From Chrysaora quinquecirrha (Eukaryota > Cnidaria > Scyphozoa > Semaeostomeae > Pelagiidae), in NCBI GenBank assembly GCA_014526335.1, contig JACTAT010000040.1, forward strand, positions 2,522,442 to 2,586,441: a DNA stretch of 64,000 bases, read 5' to 3'. The position numbers were made by a program, and so were the translations under genes. Position 1 is the stretch's first letter; the number at the start of each line of letters is the position of its first letter. The notes below the pieces were generated by a model that was not told where the DNA came from, made no database searches, and worked only from the letters and a program-made list of their open reading frames with translations. Positions 21,380 through 34,777 of the stretch are shown here, piece by piece.

Positions 21380-21902
21380 CATACAACTCTATCCACATTT
21401 AACGCTGGGGCAGGGCGCGTCGAGTATTATTCGGTGACGCGAAAATCAAGACGCAAAAATATAACGGAGCGCTTGCAGCGGTTACTCTAGACGCATCCCA
21501 ATTATACCAGTCAAAAGCAAAAGATTGAATGCAGGCCTATTTCCTCGCAACATACGCGCGAAAAATTAAAGCCGCCAAACAAACAACGCAAGCTCGACTT
21601 ATGCGCTTAAAAGGAAGACCTGTGCTGAAAGTGGCCAAGTAGTGGGCGAGCCTCCCTCGCAATCTGACGTTGTGGGTTTAATTCCCACCACGGTCAGACT
21701 TGTCGTGAAGTGAGGAGAGTCGCCAGCTCTCTGTTATTCCAGGCAAAAGGAATCATGAGGTGTGGTGATGGGGATCGCACTGCATAGATTAGCCTTTGGC
21801 TATTCAGTGCTCTCCTCCCACGTGTGATAAGCACAGAAACCCATACCTTGCAAAAGTAGCAAGTTTACGTGAATATATCTATAATTTTCGAAGACACTCG
21901 GT
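21380..21902. other. Intergenic, no gene; tRNA-like and MITE fragments
   Basis: About 21405-21500 resembles the interior of the 13197-13598 MITE. 21630-21720 has a tRNA-like look (GTGGGTTTAATTCCCAC resembling a B box), perhaps another SINE. Nothing coding seen. Confidence 0.4.
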
Positions 21903-22402
21903 NNNNNNNNNNNNNNNNNNNNNNNNNNNNNNNNNNNNNNNNNNNNNNNNNNNNNNNNNNNNNNNNNNNNNNNNNNNNNNNNNNNNNNNNNNNNNNNNNN
22001 NNNNNNNNNNNNNNNNNNNNNNNNNNNNNNNNNNNNNNNNNNNNNNNNNNNNNNNNNNNNNNNNNNNNNNNNNNNNNNNNNNNNNNNNNNNNNNNNNNNN
22101 NNNNNNNNNNNNNNNNNNNNNNNNNNNNNNNNNNNNNNNNNNNNNNNNNNNNNNNNNNNNNNNNNNNNNNNNNNNNNNNNNNNNNNNNNNNNNNNNNNNN
22201 NNNNNNNNNNNNNNNNNNNNNNNNNNNNNNNNNNNNNNNNNNNNNNNNNNNNNNNNNNNNNNNNNNNNNNNNNNNNNNNNNNNNNNNNNNNNNNNNNNNN
22301 NNNNNNNNNNNNNNNNNNNNNNNNNNNNNNNNNNNNNNNNNNNNNNNNNNNNNNNNNNNNNNNNNNNNNNNNNNNNNNNNNNNNNNNNNNNNNNNNNNNN
22401 NN
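21903..22402. other. Assembly gap, 500 N
   Basis: Exactly 500 N, a typical placeholder length. The right flank is the inverted counterpart of about 8900; the left flank is unrelated to it. Confidence 0.99.
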
Positions 22403-23150
22403 TATCTTTTTCAAATCATATTCATCGGCTTGCACCATCATTTCACACCGCATTCATTAGCGTTTACATTTTCATTTCATAGCGTAATCAGTGTGTTCAT
22501 TTTAGACGATATCTTTTCGAGAAATCAATTCATATTTTATTCATTGACATCTTGATTCTATAGCGTTTTCATCTCCAAATAATTTGGTTCATTGGCCTTT
22601 TCATTTCATACCCTCTTTATTAGATGCTCGTTTCATACCGTATTCGCAAGCATCTTCATTTCACACCGTATTCATTAATATTTTCAGTGCATATTGTATG
22701 GTGTTGCATCAGCATCTTCATTTATACTACATTCCTTAGCATCTTCATTTCACACCGTATTCATAAGCATCTTCATTTCACACCTAATCATAAGCATCTT
22801 CATTTTGCACCGTCTTCATCGTCATCTTCATTTCATACCGCATTCATAAGCATCTTAATTTCGCACCGCATTTGCCAGCATCTTCATTTCATATTGAATT
22901 CATTGGCATCTTCATTTTATACCGTATTCATTGGCATCTTCACGTCATACCATATTTGCTAGCATCTCCATGTCATACCATATTTGTTAGCACATTAATT
23001 TAATGCCATGTACATTAGCATAATCATTTTATACCATAAAAATCCATTAAAATCTTCAATACAATTCATTGGCATCTTAAATTTATTTCGTAGTCATTTT
23101 ATTTTGTAGTCATTAAATAAAGATTTATTTCATACTGTAGTCATGAATAT
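22403..23150 (-). repeat. Minisatellite of POFUT1 intron 4, right arm
   Basis: Reverse complement of the 8080-8912 array, with units such as CATCTTCATTTCATACCG. It touches the N gap. Confidence 0.8.
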
Positions 23151-23206
23151 CTAATTTCATATCACTTTATTAGAATATTCAGAATTTGAAAATTGAGAAT
23201 ACTAAC

Positions 23207-24587
23207 CTCTTACGCCATCCATCAGCAACCCTTTTATCATTTGTATTCCATAGTAATCCTTGGTGCTCATAATATCCATCAAAATCAACATCAAAATGAT
23301 CCCAAAATGGCCCAAAAGGATTCCCTTCCTTCATCCCACAATTCTTACCATTTCTGAACATGTAACAGAACCCTAAAAAGCAAATTTTGGAAAGACCCCA
23401 ATTAAATATCCTAAATGGTTAGCAAAATGTGTCATTTATGAAGCAACAAATAACAAACTGTATACTGTATACAACCTACCATATCTTTTTCCTTTTTGCC
23501 ATATTTTTGGTGCTAATTCTTTCATGAAATACTCCATTTTCATGACTTTGTGATACTTTTTCAGATGTTCAACAGAAAACCATTTTGAAAACTTGATTCT
23601 CTCCTTGATGGAAAGACATAAAGACCAATCACATGTAAGTTTAAAGCCACATTTTTCATTTAAATCTGATTTTCCAGTCAAAAAGCATATAACTTCCTTA
23701 TCTGCTTAGTTTCTGAGGGTTTGAGTCAGAGGGTGAGGGTAAAGGTTAGGATCAAGGGGTTTAGGTTAAGGGGTTGGAGTTGGGGTAAGAGGGTTATGGT
23801 TAGATTAAGAGGGTTAGGGTTTGGTTCAGGGGGTTGGGGTGAGGGTCAGAAGGTTAGGGCTCAGGTAAAAGAGATGGGGTCAAAGGGTAAGGGTTTTTGG
23901 GAAGTTATTGGCCAAATAATGGGCAGGGTAGAAAGGGGGGATTATTTCAAATCTTAGCTTCAAAGAGGGGCATCTCATATAAGTAGGTGGCTTGAAAGAG
24001 AGAAAGAGGGGAACTTAACAGAGCTTTAGTGGTTGTACATACCGATCCAAAAGGGCTCCTTGGGGGATAAACTATCCATGGGGGTAACACAAGAGTCCTG
24101 TTTAAGCCCTTTGCAAATGCCAATGAACCAATAAGCTGCTCTGCTTGGTTGCCAAAACGACCTGAAAAAAGAGAAAAATCTGTTACACTGCTACCTAAGT
24201 CTTCATACATATAGGATTTGCAATCAGTTGAATTACATATTTTGGGAATTGGAACTTTATATATGGTGAAATCAGCTCACCCATGCAAGGGCAATAAAGT
24301 ATATAACCATTTGTGTCGACGATATTTTGTGTCGGGTATTCTGATTCCGTCTTTGACGCTGTTGTGTTATGAGTGGCTGAAAACTGCTGGATGTTTTCCG
24401 TGGATATTCCTTGATTTGCGTCGAAAGCATCTGTTTTCGAACCGTCCTCGTTTTGTCTTTCATTTGTCTCCTCAGCGTGCCCAGACAAAACCAAAAAGGC
24501 CAAGAAAAGAATCGTAACCAAGAAAATAAAATTCTGTCCAAAGAAGGCTGGCGAGTTTTTTTGGCAGGATTTCGGATGTTTCTCCAT
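23207..24587 (-). CDS. POFUT1: POFUT1, second copy, exons 1-4 only (cut by N gap)
   Basis: Minus-strand exons 24587-24281, 24161-24043, 23603-23480 and 23372-23207 match the lengths and phases of exons 1-4 of the copy at 6639-12301. Protein changes are few: two substitutions in exon 1 (F to S near residue 7, P to S near residue 62) and scattered ones elsewhere. The exon 3 acceptor reads AAG instead of CAG but keeps AG. The homologous sequence runs up to the edge of the N gap at 22402, so exons 5-7 are not shown; they are either in the gap or absent. It is head to head with the complete ARM/FN3 gene (start 25595), as in the left arm. It could be the other allele or a recent paralogue. Confidence 0.85.
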
Positions 24588-25594
24588 TATAATTTTTCTT
24601 TATACGCTATTATTTGTGAACTTAGATACTTCGATTTTTCTTTTATAGCTTTCAAGGCTTATTCAAAGTGGATCGACGACTCAGCAGTCTTCAATTAAAA
24701 CCACACCAGGTACCAGCTAACAACACATCACGTCCGCCATTGCTGTTTTTCTTTTTCGGGAAATGCTTTTTGTTCAAAAAACGCGCGAATATTGAAATAG
24801 AGGCTCTCAAAAATGGAAAATTTGCGAGTTTTGAATTTTTTGCACATTCTGCCGCATTTTGCAATATTTTTACAATTTTGACATTTTTCATCTTTAAGTT
24901 TTTACGCTACAGTATTTGTTTTGCAAGAACAAATTTTATAAAGAGCATCGAGGCTCGATTTTCCTAAAAAAACTAAGAGCAACGTAAGAGCATGTCCGCC
25001 TGTACCTATACAGTAGTGGCCATATTTTTATACCTTTTTGGCAACTTTTTAACTTTTGGAACAAGGACTTGAGCTAGGTTCCTTAAAAAACAAAAAAAGC
25101 GCGCTAAAACACTATTATTAATTAAGGACACTTGAGCCAGAAGATGATTGAGCCTCGGCAACGATTCAAAAATTTATTGTTTTTACAGAAAAGTGTACAC
25201 AAAGACAAAGGGGGCGATTTCCCCAGTGCCTTGTTTCTTCTACTGTTTTAAAGGACTTTTGAGAAACAATTTATATCAGCTAGCTGAACAATAGTCTACA
25301 AATGGAAAGCAATTTTTGATGAAAAAGTAATGTACATTTTACGCCTGTTTAATTTGCAACTTCAAGAGAACTTTAAGAACGAAAAGTAGGGAGGGTTTTG
25401 CGCTTGCTTACTTCGCTGTCTGGGACAGCCACGCGATAATTGTCGTTGCCACGGTGTTGAATGTTTTTTAATCTCAAAAGGTTGTGATCCTTATTGATCC
25501 TTTTAATACTTAATCTTTTGTATCATGTTTACTTAATCCTTTGCTTTGTAATTCAAGACGTTCGGGAAAAGTCAATAAAGAATGTGCTCATCAG

Positions 25595-28500
25595 ATGTCG
25601 GAAACAAACTCGACGGAGAACTTAGCAATGTTCTTGCATGGAGGAAGGCACTTGAATCCTGGCCTAAAATCTTTGATTCAACATGGCGAAAGAACTGGAC
25701 AAGCTCTGGAGAATTTGGTTGATGAATTTCACAATGATAAAGAATTATGTTCCTATCAATTGCTCAACCATGCCGGTTCTGAAGATATTTTATGGGGTAT
25801 CGTGCGTCTACTTGGCTCGAAAGATGCAAGGTAAACATGAAACAAGCGTGTTGTTTTCACTTTTCTCTCTTTTTTCTTTTGTTCTTTTTTGGGAGGCATT
25901 TCAGATTTCTCTAAACCCCCGAGATTTTAAGAAAAGGGCCAGCTCAAAGCCTAGGGAAGCCACTTTTTCTCATTTATAAAAAGTCTCGAAAAATTCATCA
26001 AAAATTTTTAAGGCAATCATTTTATTTCGACTTCCTAGACTGAAGATTGACGTCATTGTTCTTTCTTGTTTTTGTTTCCCCTGTTCTTTTGCTATGGAAA
26101 GTTTTCTGTCACTAGACTTCCTGTAAGGCGAAATCTTTGTGAACCTGGAGTGATTTTTGGGGACCCTGTGACCTAGACAGCCCCTCCAGTACACTAAACT
26201 CCTGGACAAAAGGTTAGGAGACACTAGCAATTTCAGGATGTATTTTCGTCTATATGCTTAATTTATTAGTAGATACTCCTCCCCCCCCCCACCCCCCAAG
26301 TCAATGTTGTTTTCAAATGAAAATACAGGGACCAGGCACACAAAAAAGCCTTTATAGAGTCTTCAACATTGACTTTGGGGTGAAGGGGGCCCAAATACGA
26401 CGAGAGAGACTCAGTTTCCATAAGTGTCTCCTAACTTTTGTCCAGGATTGTAGCTACATCCCATGACGTCCATTCAGTTACAGCTATATGCTTTAGCACA
26501 TCACCAACCCTTAGCCTTACCCCCCAGCTTTGTTTCTTTAATGACAGTGAGGCTGCCAAGGTGGCCTTTGTCCCGGGGATAAGGGAAGGTCCAGGCCCTC
26601 ATGCTAGAGGCACAAAATTTTTTGAATGACACCCTTTTTTGTTGGAGCAACTTAACAAACATATTAACAAAGAAACCAATAAAAAACGAACAAACAAGCA
26701 ACAAAGCAAATAAACAAAAATACAAACAAACAACGAAACAAATAAATAAAGAAACGAACAAACAAGTAACAAAACAAATAAACAAACATATAAGAAAAGA
26801 AACAAACAAAGAAACGAACAAATACGCAACAAAAGAAATAAACAAAAAATAAACAAACAACTAAACAGATAAATAAAGAAACGAACAAACAAGCAACAAA
26901 ACAAACAGATTGACAAACAAATAAGCAATAAATGAACAAAAAAACGTATAAATAAGCAAATGAACGAACAAATGAACAAATAGATAAACCTTTTCAGCGT
27001 TTTCAATACTTTCAGCATTGCAGGCCATGCCGCATACATCATAAACAAGTTTTAAAAACATTTATTTTACTACGGGTCTGTGTGCGGAGGCACAGCCCCG
27101 GCTGCACCCCCTCTTGGCACCACTGATGACAGTTAAAGTAGTGTGTCTAACCACTTTTGATGAATATTTTATGTCCAAGAAATGAAAAAGAGCACAGTCT
27201 TAATTATTAATGAGCTAGACACAGATCAAATAATTGATTAATGTCTGAAACTATTTAATATCGTTTTGGTAAACTCCTACTGGTTTCTTCAAAGAAACCT
27301 CAAAAAATCTTTTATTTGAAAATCAGGTCCAAGGTAAAGATGGATTTCCACTTATTTGTTTTTCGGTAGGAACGGGAACGGGCACGGAAAATGGCAAGAG
27401 GAACCCGGAAAAATTTATTTCCAGTTGATTTCTTCAGGAAAAGTGCACAGGGCAAAAACAATCGGATCGGTAGAAATTTCGACTATCGCATCCTCACGTT
27501 AACCAAAATTTATATATACCGTGCTTGATGCGTTAGAGAAAATCATATTTTTACTGGTCTTTCGTTTCCCTGTCCGTTTCGTCCCGGGAAAAACTTCGAC
27601 TCAGTTCAACTTTTTCCCGTGACAAAACGGATAGGAAAATGTTCCCGTGCAAAAATGTGATGAACAAAGTGCGCATGCTCACGTCATTGTTCTCCCCTTT
27701 CTGTTCCCGTCCCGGTGGCCAAAGGGACAAGTGGAAATCCAGCTAAGACCTATTACCTGAGTTGTAGTTATTACTATTGAATTGAATCGCTGGACGCTCA
27801 CACTATAACCGACTGACAGTTCAGTTTAATTCAATTCAATGTGAGGGAAAGTTAGAGACTTGTGTAGCAAGTCTTGTCCGAGTAACGAAACAAACAAAGA
27901 AACGAACAAACAAGCAACAAAACAAAAGAACAAAGAAATAAACAGACAAAAAAGCAAACAAATAAACAAACAAATAAACAAACATGTAAACAAAGAAATC
28001 AATAAAGAAACAGACAAACAAGCAACAAAAGAAACAAACAAACAAAGAGACAAACAAAAACAATAAACAAACAAAAAACGAATAAATAAGTGACTAATGA
28101 ACGAATAAAACGAACGACTAATAAACAAATAGATCAACCTTTTCAGCGTTTTCAATACTTTCAGCATTGCAGGCCATGCCGCATACATCATTGGAACACT
28201 GTGTGACATCGATGTTGGCAGGAGAAGAGTATTAGAAATTGTTGTTACTTACAAAGATAGTGGATTCGATATCTTAAGTAATCTCACCAGTCTTCTCTAC
28301 TGCAAGGATGGTGAAAGTGTTATGAATGCAGCAGGAACCATTGGAACGTTGGTAAGCGGTTAGTTAGTTAGGCCCTGGCCAAACGGTCAAACATTGTTCG
28401 TCAAACATTTAAAATCAGCTTGTCAAGCAATGTTTGAATGTTTGGCTGCATTGTTAAACGCTCCTTTTGAAGTATTTCTGCTAGCATCAATCGAAAAATA

Positions 28501-31500
28501 GTTTTGAACTTTCAAACTATGTTAGAGTTTCAAGCAATATTTGTGACGTGGCCAAACGTTCAGATATTGTTTGATAAGCGAATTTCAAATGTTAGACAAA
28601 CATTGTTGATTGTTAGATCGGGGCCTTAGATTTCTTCATCTTAGGCTTCATACTGCCATGTCTCAAACTGGCAACCTTGCGGCCGTGACAAATTGATGAG
28701 CCTCCATGTTTGTCAAACATTTGAAATTTGCTTGTCAAGTAATATGTTGTATCGCTTGGCCACGTTGCTAATATCATTGAACGATGAACGAAGTTAATGC
28801 AGTGAACTAGTGAAAAATAGCAGCTCTATCTTCCCACTGTATCCCGAAAGCTGATAAGTGTTTAAAACACAATGCCAGTTCTGCTTCACTTTCTGATTGG
28901 TGCATTTCCATCCACATCTTGGTACAAATTCCGCCTTAGTCAATTGTTTTGGTCTGTTTCTGACGTTTATACTCTGAAGAGTGTCAGACGAAAAAATTTT
29001 TAATATGCCCAAATATTTTTCCGCTGTTTCTCGCAATTTTTAAGTTCTACATGCTTTAAAACATTGCGAAACAGCTAATAAGATCATTTTAGAATAAGAA
29101 ATTTAACTATTTTTTCCAGGCAGAGACACTTGAAGGCAGATCATGGATGTTAAGAAAGGACAACCTTGATGATACTTTGACAAGAATTTCTTCATTACTT
29201 GGAAATGATAATATGTGGACGGCAAGCAATGCAGCTCTCGTTTTAGCAAGGTTTAGCAATAATCCCTTTGCCTGTGTTTTGTTTTTCTGCATTAAATCAT
29301 AGAATCGACTAAGAAGAAGTTTGAAACTCCGGAGACGGGAGAAGGTAAAACGCCCCTCCTATCATTCGATTGGTGTCGGGATCATTCTTACAACAGGTTC
29401 TTTTCTGCTTAAACGCTTTCTTATTTCATAAAGTACCTAGCTCAAGGCCTAGTTCCTAAAGTTCCTTATTTTTGGACCTCTTTTGATTACATTTTACTAC
29501 CAAAAGTTCTTTAATAGTTCCTTAATTTTTGCCGCGAATTTAGTGTCATGACTATTATACATCTTTTGTTTTTATAAGACACTATATCATCATAGTCAAT
29601 AGAATAAACACAGTTTATTCTATTGACTATGATATCATTAGATAAATGGTCAAAAAGTTAACAAATTCCAAACGTTTGACAAGCAATCTTTTGGCCAGAG
29701 CCTAAAACGCTTCATCTGATAGCTAAATAGAAATTTATCTAAATTTGCACGCTTTCAGGCTAACAATTGAAGAGGAAGGCTGTGCAAGAATTCTGAATAG
29801 AAGGGACAGTAAAAAGATCCTACTGCTTCTGGTAAATTCTCTTGGTGTTGATGAAGCCGGTAAGAACTCTTGCAAACTACATATTAGCTGCTGAACTTTA
29901 TCGCAACTCTATTGATCTTTGACCTTTATATTTTGATTTATAATCTTTGACATTTGGCATGTGGCTTTTGAACTTTGAATTTTGATTGTTGAAGCTTGAA
30001 CTCTGTCATTTGCATTATTACCTGCTTGGAGATAAGATAGCAAATGTGGTACAGTCCCAAACAACAGTTCTGTTAGCTGTTGTTTAAAACAAAATACTGT
30101 TAACAGAGCAGCTATCTTAAGATTCAAATACCAAAATTCTCGACAAAAAATCTGTCAACAAATGTTGGCAAATGTTTGCATTTGTTTAAAAATGTTCACG
30201 AGTGTTAACAAATGTTACATGTGTTTATGAATGTTTGCAAATGTTTACCTGTTTACATATGTTTACACATGTTTATTTGTTAAAGTATGTTTACACATGC
30301 TTACATGTTTAAATATGTTTGCATATGTTTACATGTTTAAATATGTTTACATAATTTTACATGTTTACATATGTTTACATATGTTTGTTTACATATGTTT
30401 ACATATGTTTACAAATGTTTACATGTTTACATATGTTTACATATGTTTGTTTACATATGTTTACATATGTTTACAAATGTTTACATGTTTACATATGTTT
30501 ACAAATGTTTACATGTTTACATATGTTTACATATGTTTGTTTACATATTTTTACATATGTTTACAAATGTTAACATGTTTACATATGTTTACAAATATTT
30601 ACCTGTTTACATATGTTTGCATATGTTTGTTTACATATGTTTACATATGTTTACAAATGTTTAAATGTTTACATATGTTTACATATGTTTGTTTACATAT
30701 GTTTACATATGTTTACAAATGTTTACATGTTTACATATGTTTACATATGTTTGTTTACATATGTTTACATATGTTTACAAATGTTTTCCTGTTAACATAT
30801 GTTTACATATGTTTGTTTACATATGTTTACATATGTTTACAAATGTTAACATGTTTACATATGTTTACAAATGTTTACATGTTTACATATGTTTACATAT
30901 GTTTGTTTACATATGTTTACATATGTTTACAAATGTTAACATGTTTACATATGTTTACAAATATTTACCTGTTTAAATATGTTAACAAATGTTCACATAT
31001 GTTAATGTTTAGATTTTGCCTACATCTTCCAGGACGAGGTATGAATGCTGCCTTCGCCATTGGCAGATTATGCGACATGGAGTCAGGAAGACGGCAAATA
31101 CTAATGCTGAAAAAATCTGACCAAATGGTAAGAAAACAAATTTATACTCTAAATACTGATAAAATCTAGATGTTTTCGAAGGGATAGGAGTTTGCTTTGC
31201 AGATCTAATCTACAACCTGTTACAAAAAAGGGGATCTGAGTCCCAGCCTGATTACTTCTCCATTTATTTTAAGACTGGTTGTATTGGGCGTCCTGTGGTT
31301 CTCCTGCATTTGACCTGAACAGTAAAATCTAAAAGACTATAAATTCCGCCTTAGTCAATTGTTTCGGCCTGTTTTTAACGTTTATACTCTGAGGAGTGTC
31401 AGACGAAAAAAGCTTTTAAGTGTGTCCAAAATGTTTCCGCTGTTTCTCGCAATTCTCTGTTAAACCCTGTCAGGAGTTGTGTCCCACTTTTTTATTTTAA

Positions 31501-32357
31501 GGTCCGCTCTTGGTTATGTGCAAATTTCTACTAATTTCTGATAACTTTGATACTTTTTTAGTAGAGGTGGGACCTTGAATTTCAAAAGTAGGACACAGTG
31601 CCTGACAGGATGGCTGCACTAAGGGAGTTTGTTTTGGTTACATTCTGTTTTCAGCAGACACTATCTTTTCGGTAGACGTCAAACATATTGTTTTGGTACC
31701 GTCTTCTGAAAACGGCAGGTTTGGAAGGCCCCCAAAACCCTCTATCCCCGAAGCTGGAAGGTTTCGCAGACATCGAAAGGAATCTCAAGTTCTGGTTTGT
31801 TTTGATCAGCCTACCGTTGTCAGAAACGTTTTCAGTCTGTTTAAAATAGGGGGTGACCAAAAAAATACGCCCTCAGAAATATAACATGTATTTCATGCCT
31901 TATTTTAACAGCTCGTGAATCTTACAAATATGCTCTGCTCTCAAGATTATGGTTGCAACAAGAATGCATGTTTTGCATTGGGATGCATTGCAGGCGGCAA
32001 TGATGGTGTAAGCAGACTACTCAAGCATTCAGAACACGAGAAAATGCTTCAGAAATTGGCATCTTTGTTAGATTATGAAGATGACGAAACAGCATGGTTT
32101 GCTGCTATGTGAGTTTCATGTGATACTAACACTTGATAATTTTTCAACGAGCCCTCCTGCTGTAGTCTCAATACACATAAAATAATATAATTATATCAAA
32201 ATACACGTAAATCTTCATTGTGACTGGGTTTGCCTCCATTCATCATCGTCGTCTTCATCATCATCATCATTATCATCATCATACATCATTATCATCATCA
32301 ATGTCATCATCATCATCATCATAATCATCATCATTATCATCAACCTCATCATCATCC

Positions 32358-32403
<46 letters not shown>

Positions 32404-32725
32404 AATCATAATCAACATCATCATCATCATAATGATTATAATTGTCATCATCATCATCATCATCATTATCATCAACCTCATCATCATCCTCATCATCATC
32501 ATCATCTTCATCATCATCATCATCATCATCATTATCATTATCATCCTCAGCATCTTTATCATAATCATAATCATAATCATAATCATAATCATAATCATTA
32601 TATTCATTATCATCATCATCATCCTCATTGTCATCATCGTCGTCACCATCATCATCATTATCATTATCATCCTCAGCGTCTTTATCATTATCATTATCAT
32701 CATCATAATCACCATAATGATCATT

Positions 32726-32760
<35 letters not shown>

Positions 32761-34745
32761 TATCATTATCATCCTCAGCATCTTTATCATAATCATAATC
32801 ATAATCACAATCATTATATTTATTATCATCATCATCATCCTCATCGTCATCATCGTCGTCACCATCATCGACATCATCACAATCATCATCTTCATCATCA
32901 TCATCATCATAATCATTATCATCACCATCATCATTCTCAGCGCCTTTATCATAGTCATTATCATTATCATTATCATTATCATTATCATTATATTTATTAT
33001 CATCATCATCATCATCCTCATCGTCATCATCGTCGTCACCATCATCGGCATCATCACAATCATCATCTTCATCATCATCATCGACACAACCACCATCATT
33101 ATCACCACCATCATCACCATCATCATCACCATCATCATCACCATCATCATTCTCAGCGCCTTTATCATAGTCATTATCATTATCATTATCATTATCATTA
33201 TATTTATTATCATCATCATCATCATCCTCATCGTCATCATCGTCGTCACCATCATCGGCATCATCACAATCATCATCATCATCCTCATCATAATCATTAT
33301 CATCATCATCATCATCATCACCATCATCATCATCGTCTTGATCATCATCACCATGATCATCATCATTATCATCATCATCATCATCATCATCACTATCGTT
33401 CTTCGGGCATTACTATGCTTAATTAAGTAAGATCATCTAAAGTTTCCAATGTATGTGTTTTGCTGAAATTTACATTTTGATCTTTGTAGGACGATCAGAA
33501 CACTTTCTAGTAAAAGAGAGGGCTGCTTACTCTTACGAGATCACAAGTTTGTAAAAGATGCACTTGTTGTAAGTTGAGCTCATTTATTCAATCTACCTTG
33601 CTAACTCTTGAAAACATTCTTGCTGGATTTATCTTCACGCCTCGCATTTATTGTTTCGTAGAAAACTTTGAAAAGGGAAGAACTTAAACCCGACATCAAA
33701 GAAGAGATTGAAGTTACTCTTGAAATTTTGAAGCGTCTTCAGAAACAACGGCCGCCAACTGTGAAAAGTAACTACCTTAAAAGCTGTATTAAGCTCCCTC
33801 TCTCTTTACCCCCTCTCTACTAAGACCTTTCTCTATTAGACCCCCTCTCTATTAAGCCCCTCTCTCTTTTAACCCCCTCTCTATTAAGACCTTTCTCTAT
33901 TAGACCCCTCTCTATTAAGCCCCCTCTCTCTTTTAACCCTCTCTACTAAGACCTTTCTATTAGACCCCTCTCTATTAAGCCCCTCTCTTTAACCCCTCTC
34001 TACTAAGACCTTTCTCTATTAGACCCCTCTCTATTAAGCCCCCTCTCTCTTTTAACCCCCTCTCTACTAAGACCTTTCTCTATTAGACCCTCTCTATTAA
34101 GCCCCCTCTCTCTTTTAACCCCTCTCTACTAAGACCTTTCTCTATTAGACCCCTCTCTATTAAGCCCTCTCTCTTTTAACCCCTCTCTTTAAAAACCTTC
34201 CCCCTTTTGACCCCTCTTTCAAGGCAAAAGTTTAAATAAGTCCATCCTCCCTTTTAAGCCCCCCGTCTTATTGTAGCAACTCAACAGTTCGGTAGTAAAC
34301 CCCCAGTAAATGTACGAAATGAAAGACAAATTAAGTAGTTATGTGTTTGATATCCCAAACTTGTGTCGCACACCTACTAATAACTACTTTATAACTACGA
34401 ATTTGTAGACATTTTGAAAACAGATTTTAGCCCTGGTATACAACATTTCACCGAGTCACTTCACCAGGGTACAATACTTTTACTCAATTGTTTTCAGTTG
34501 AGAGCTCGACTACTGCTAATGTTCACTGGAGTCCTGCCAACCCGAAAAGCGGCCTAGAAGTCACCTACACGTTGCTTTTAAGTAAGTGTTTTTCGTGGAT
34601 CGTTTTTGTCTAGAAATGTTGTAAAATGGGTTATCATAATCATAATCATCATTATCTTCATCATCATTGTCATAATCATCATCATCATCAACATCATCAC
34701 TATCCCCATCATCATCATCAACATCAACATCATCATTTTCATTAC

Positions 34746-34777
<32 letters not shown>

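Larger units (their letters stand above)
22403..30200. repeat. Inverted copy of 1-8912
   Basis: Colinear in reverse with the left arm: POFUT1 intron 4 minisatellite, POFUT1 exons 4-1, the intergenic region, ARM/FN3 exons 1-4 and part of intron 4. Both ends are open: one at the N gap, the other where the left arm leaves the window. The arms differ by point changes of a few percent, by microsatellite length and by element insertions. Confidence 0.92.

Noticed and set aside
21796..22555. Long frames of about 220 residues on both strands
   Set aside because: They span the N gap and consist almost wholly of unknown residues.
30231..31169. 312-residue frame of LHMFTYVYICLFTYVY repeats
   Set aside because: Translation of the TGTTTACATA array in intron 4; only its last part overlaps real exon 5.
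32215..33430. Frames of Met/Ile, His or Ile repeats near 400 residues
   Set aside because: (ATC)n repeat in an intron, open in several frames and both strands.
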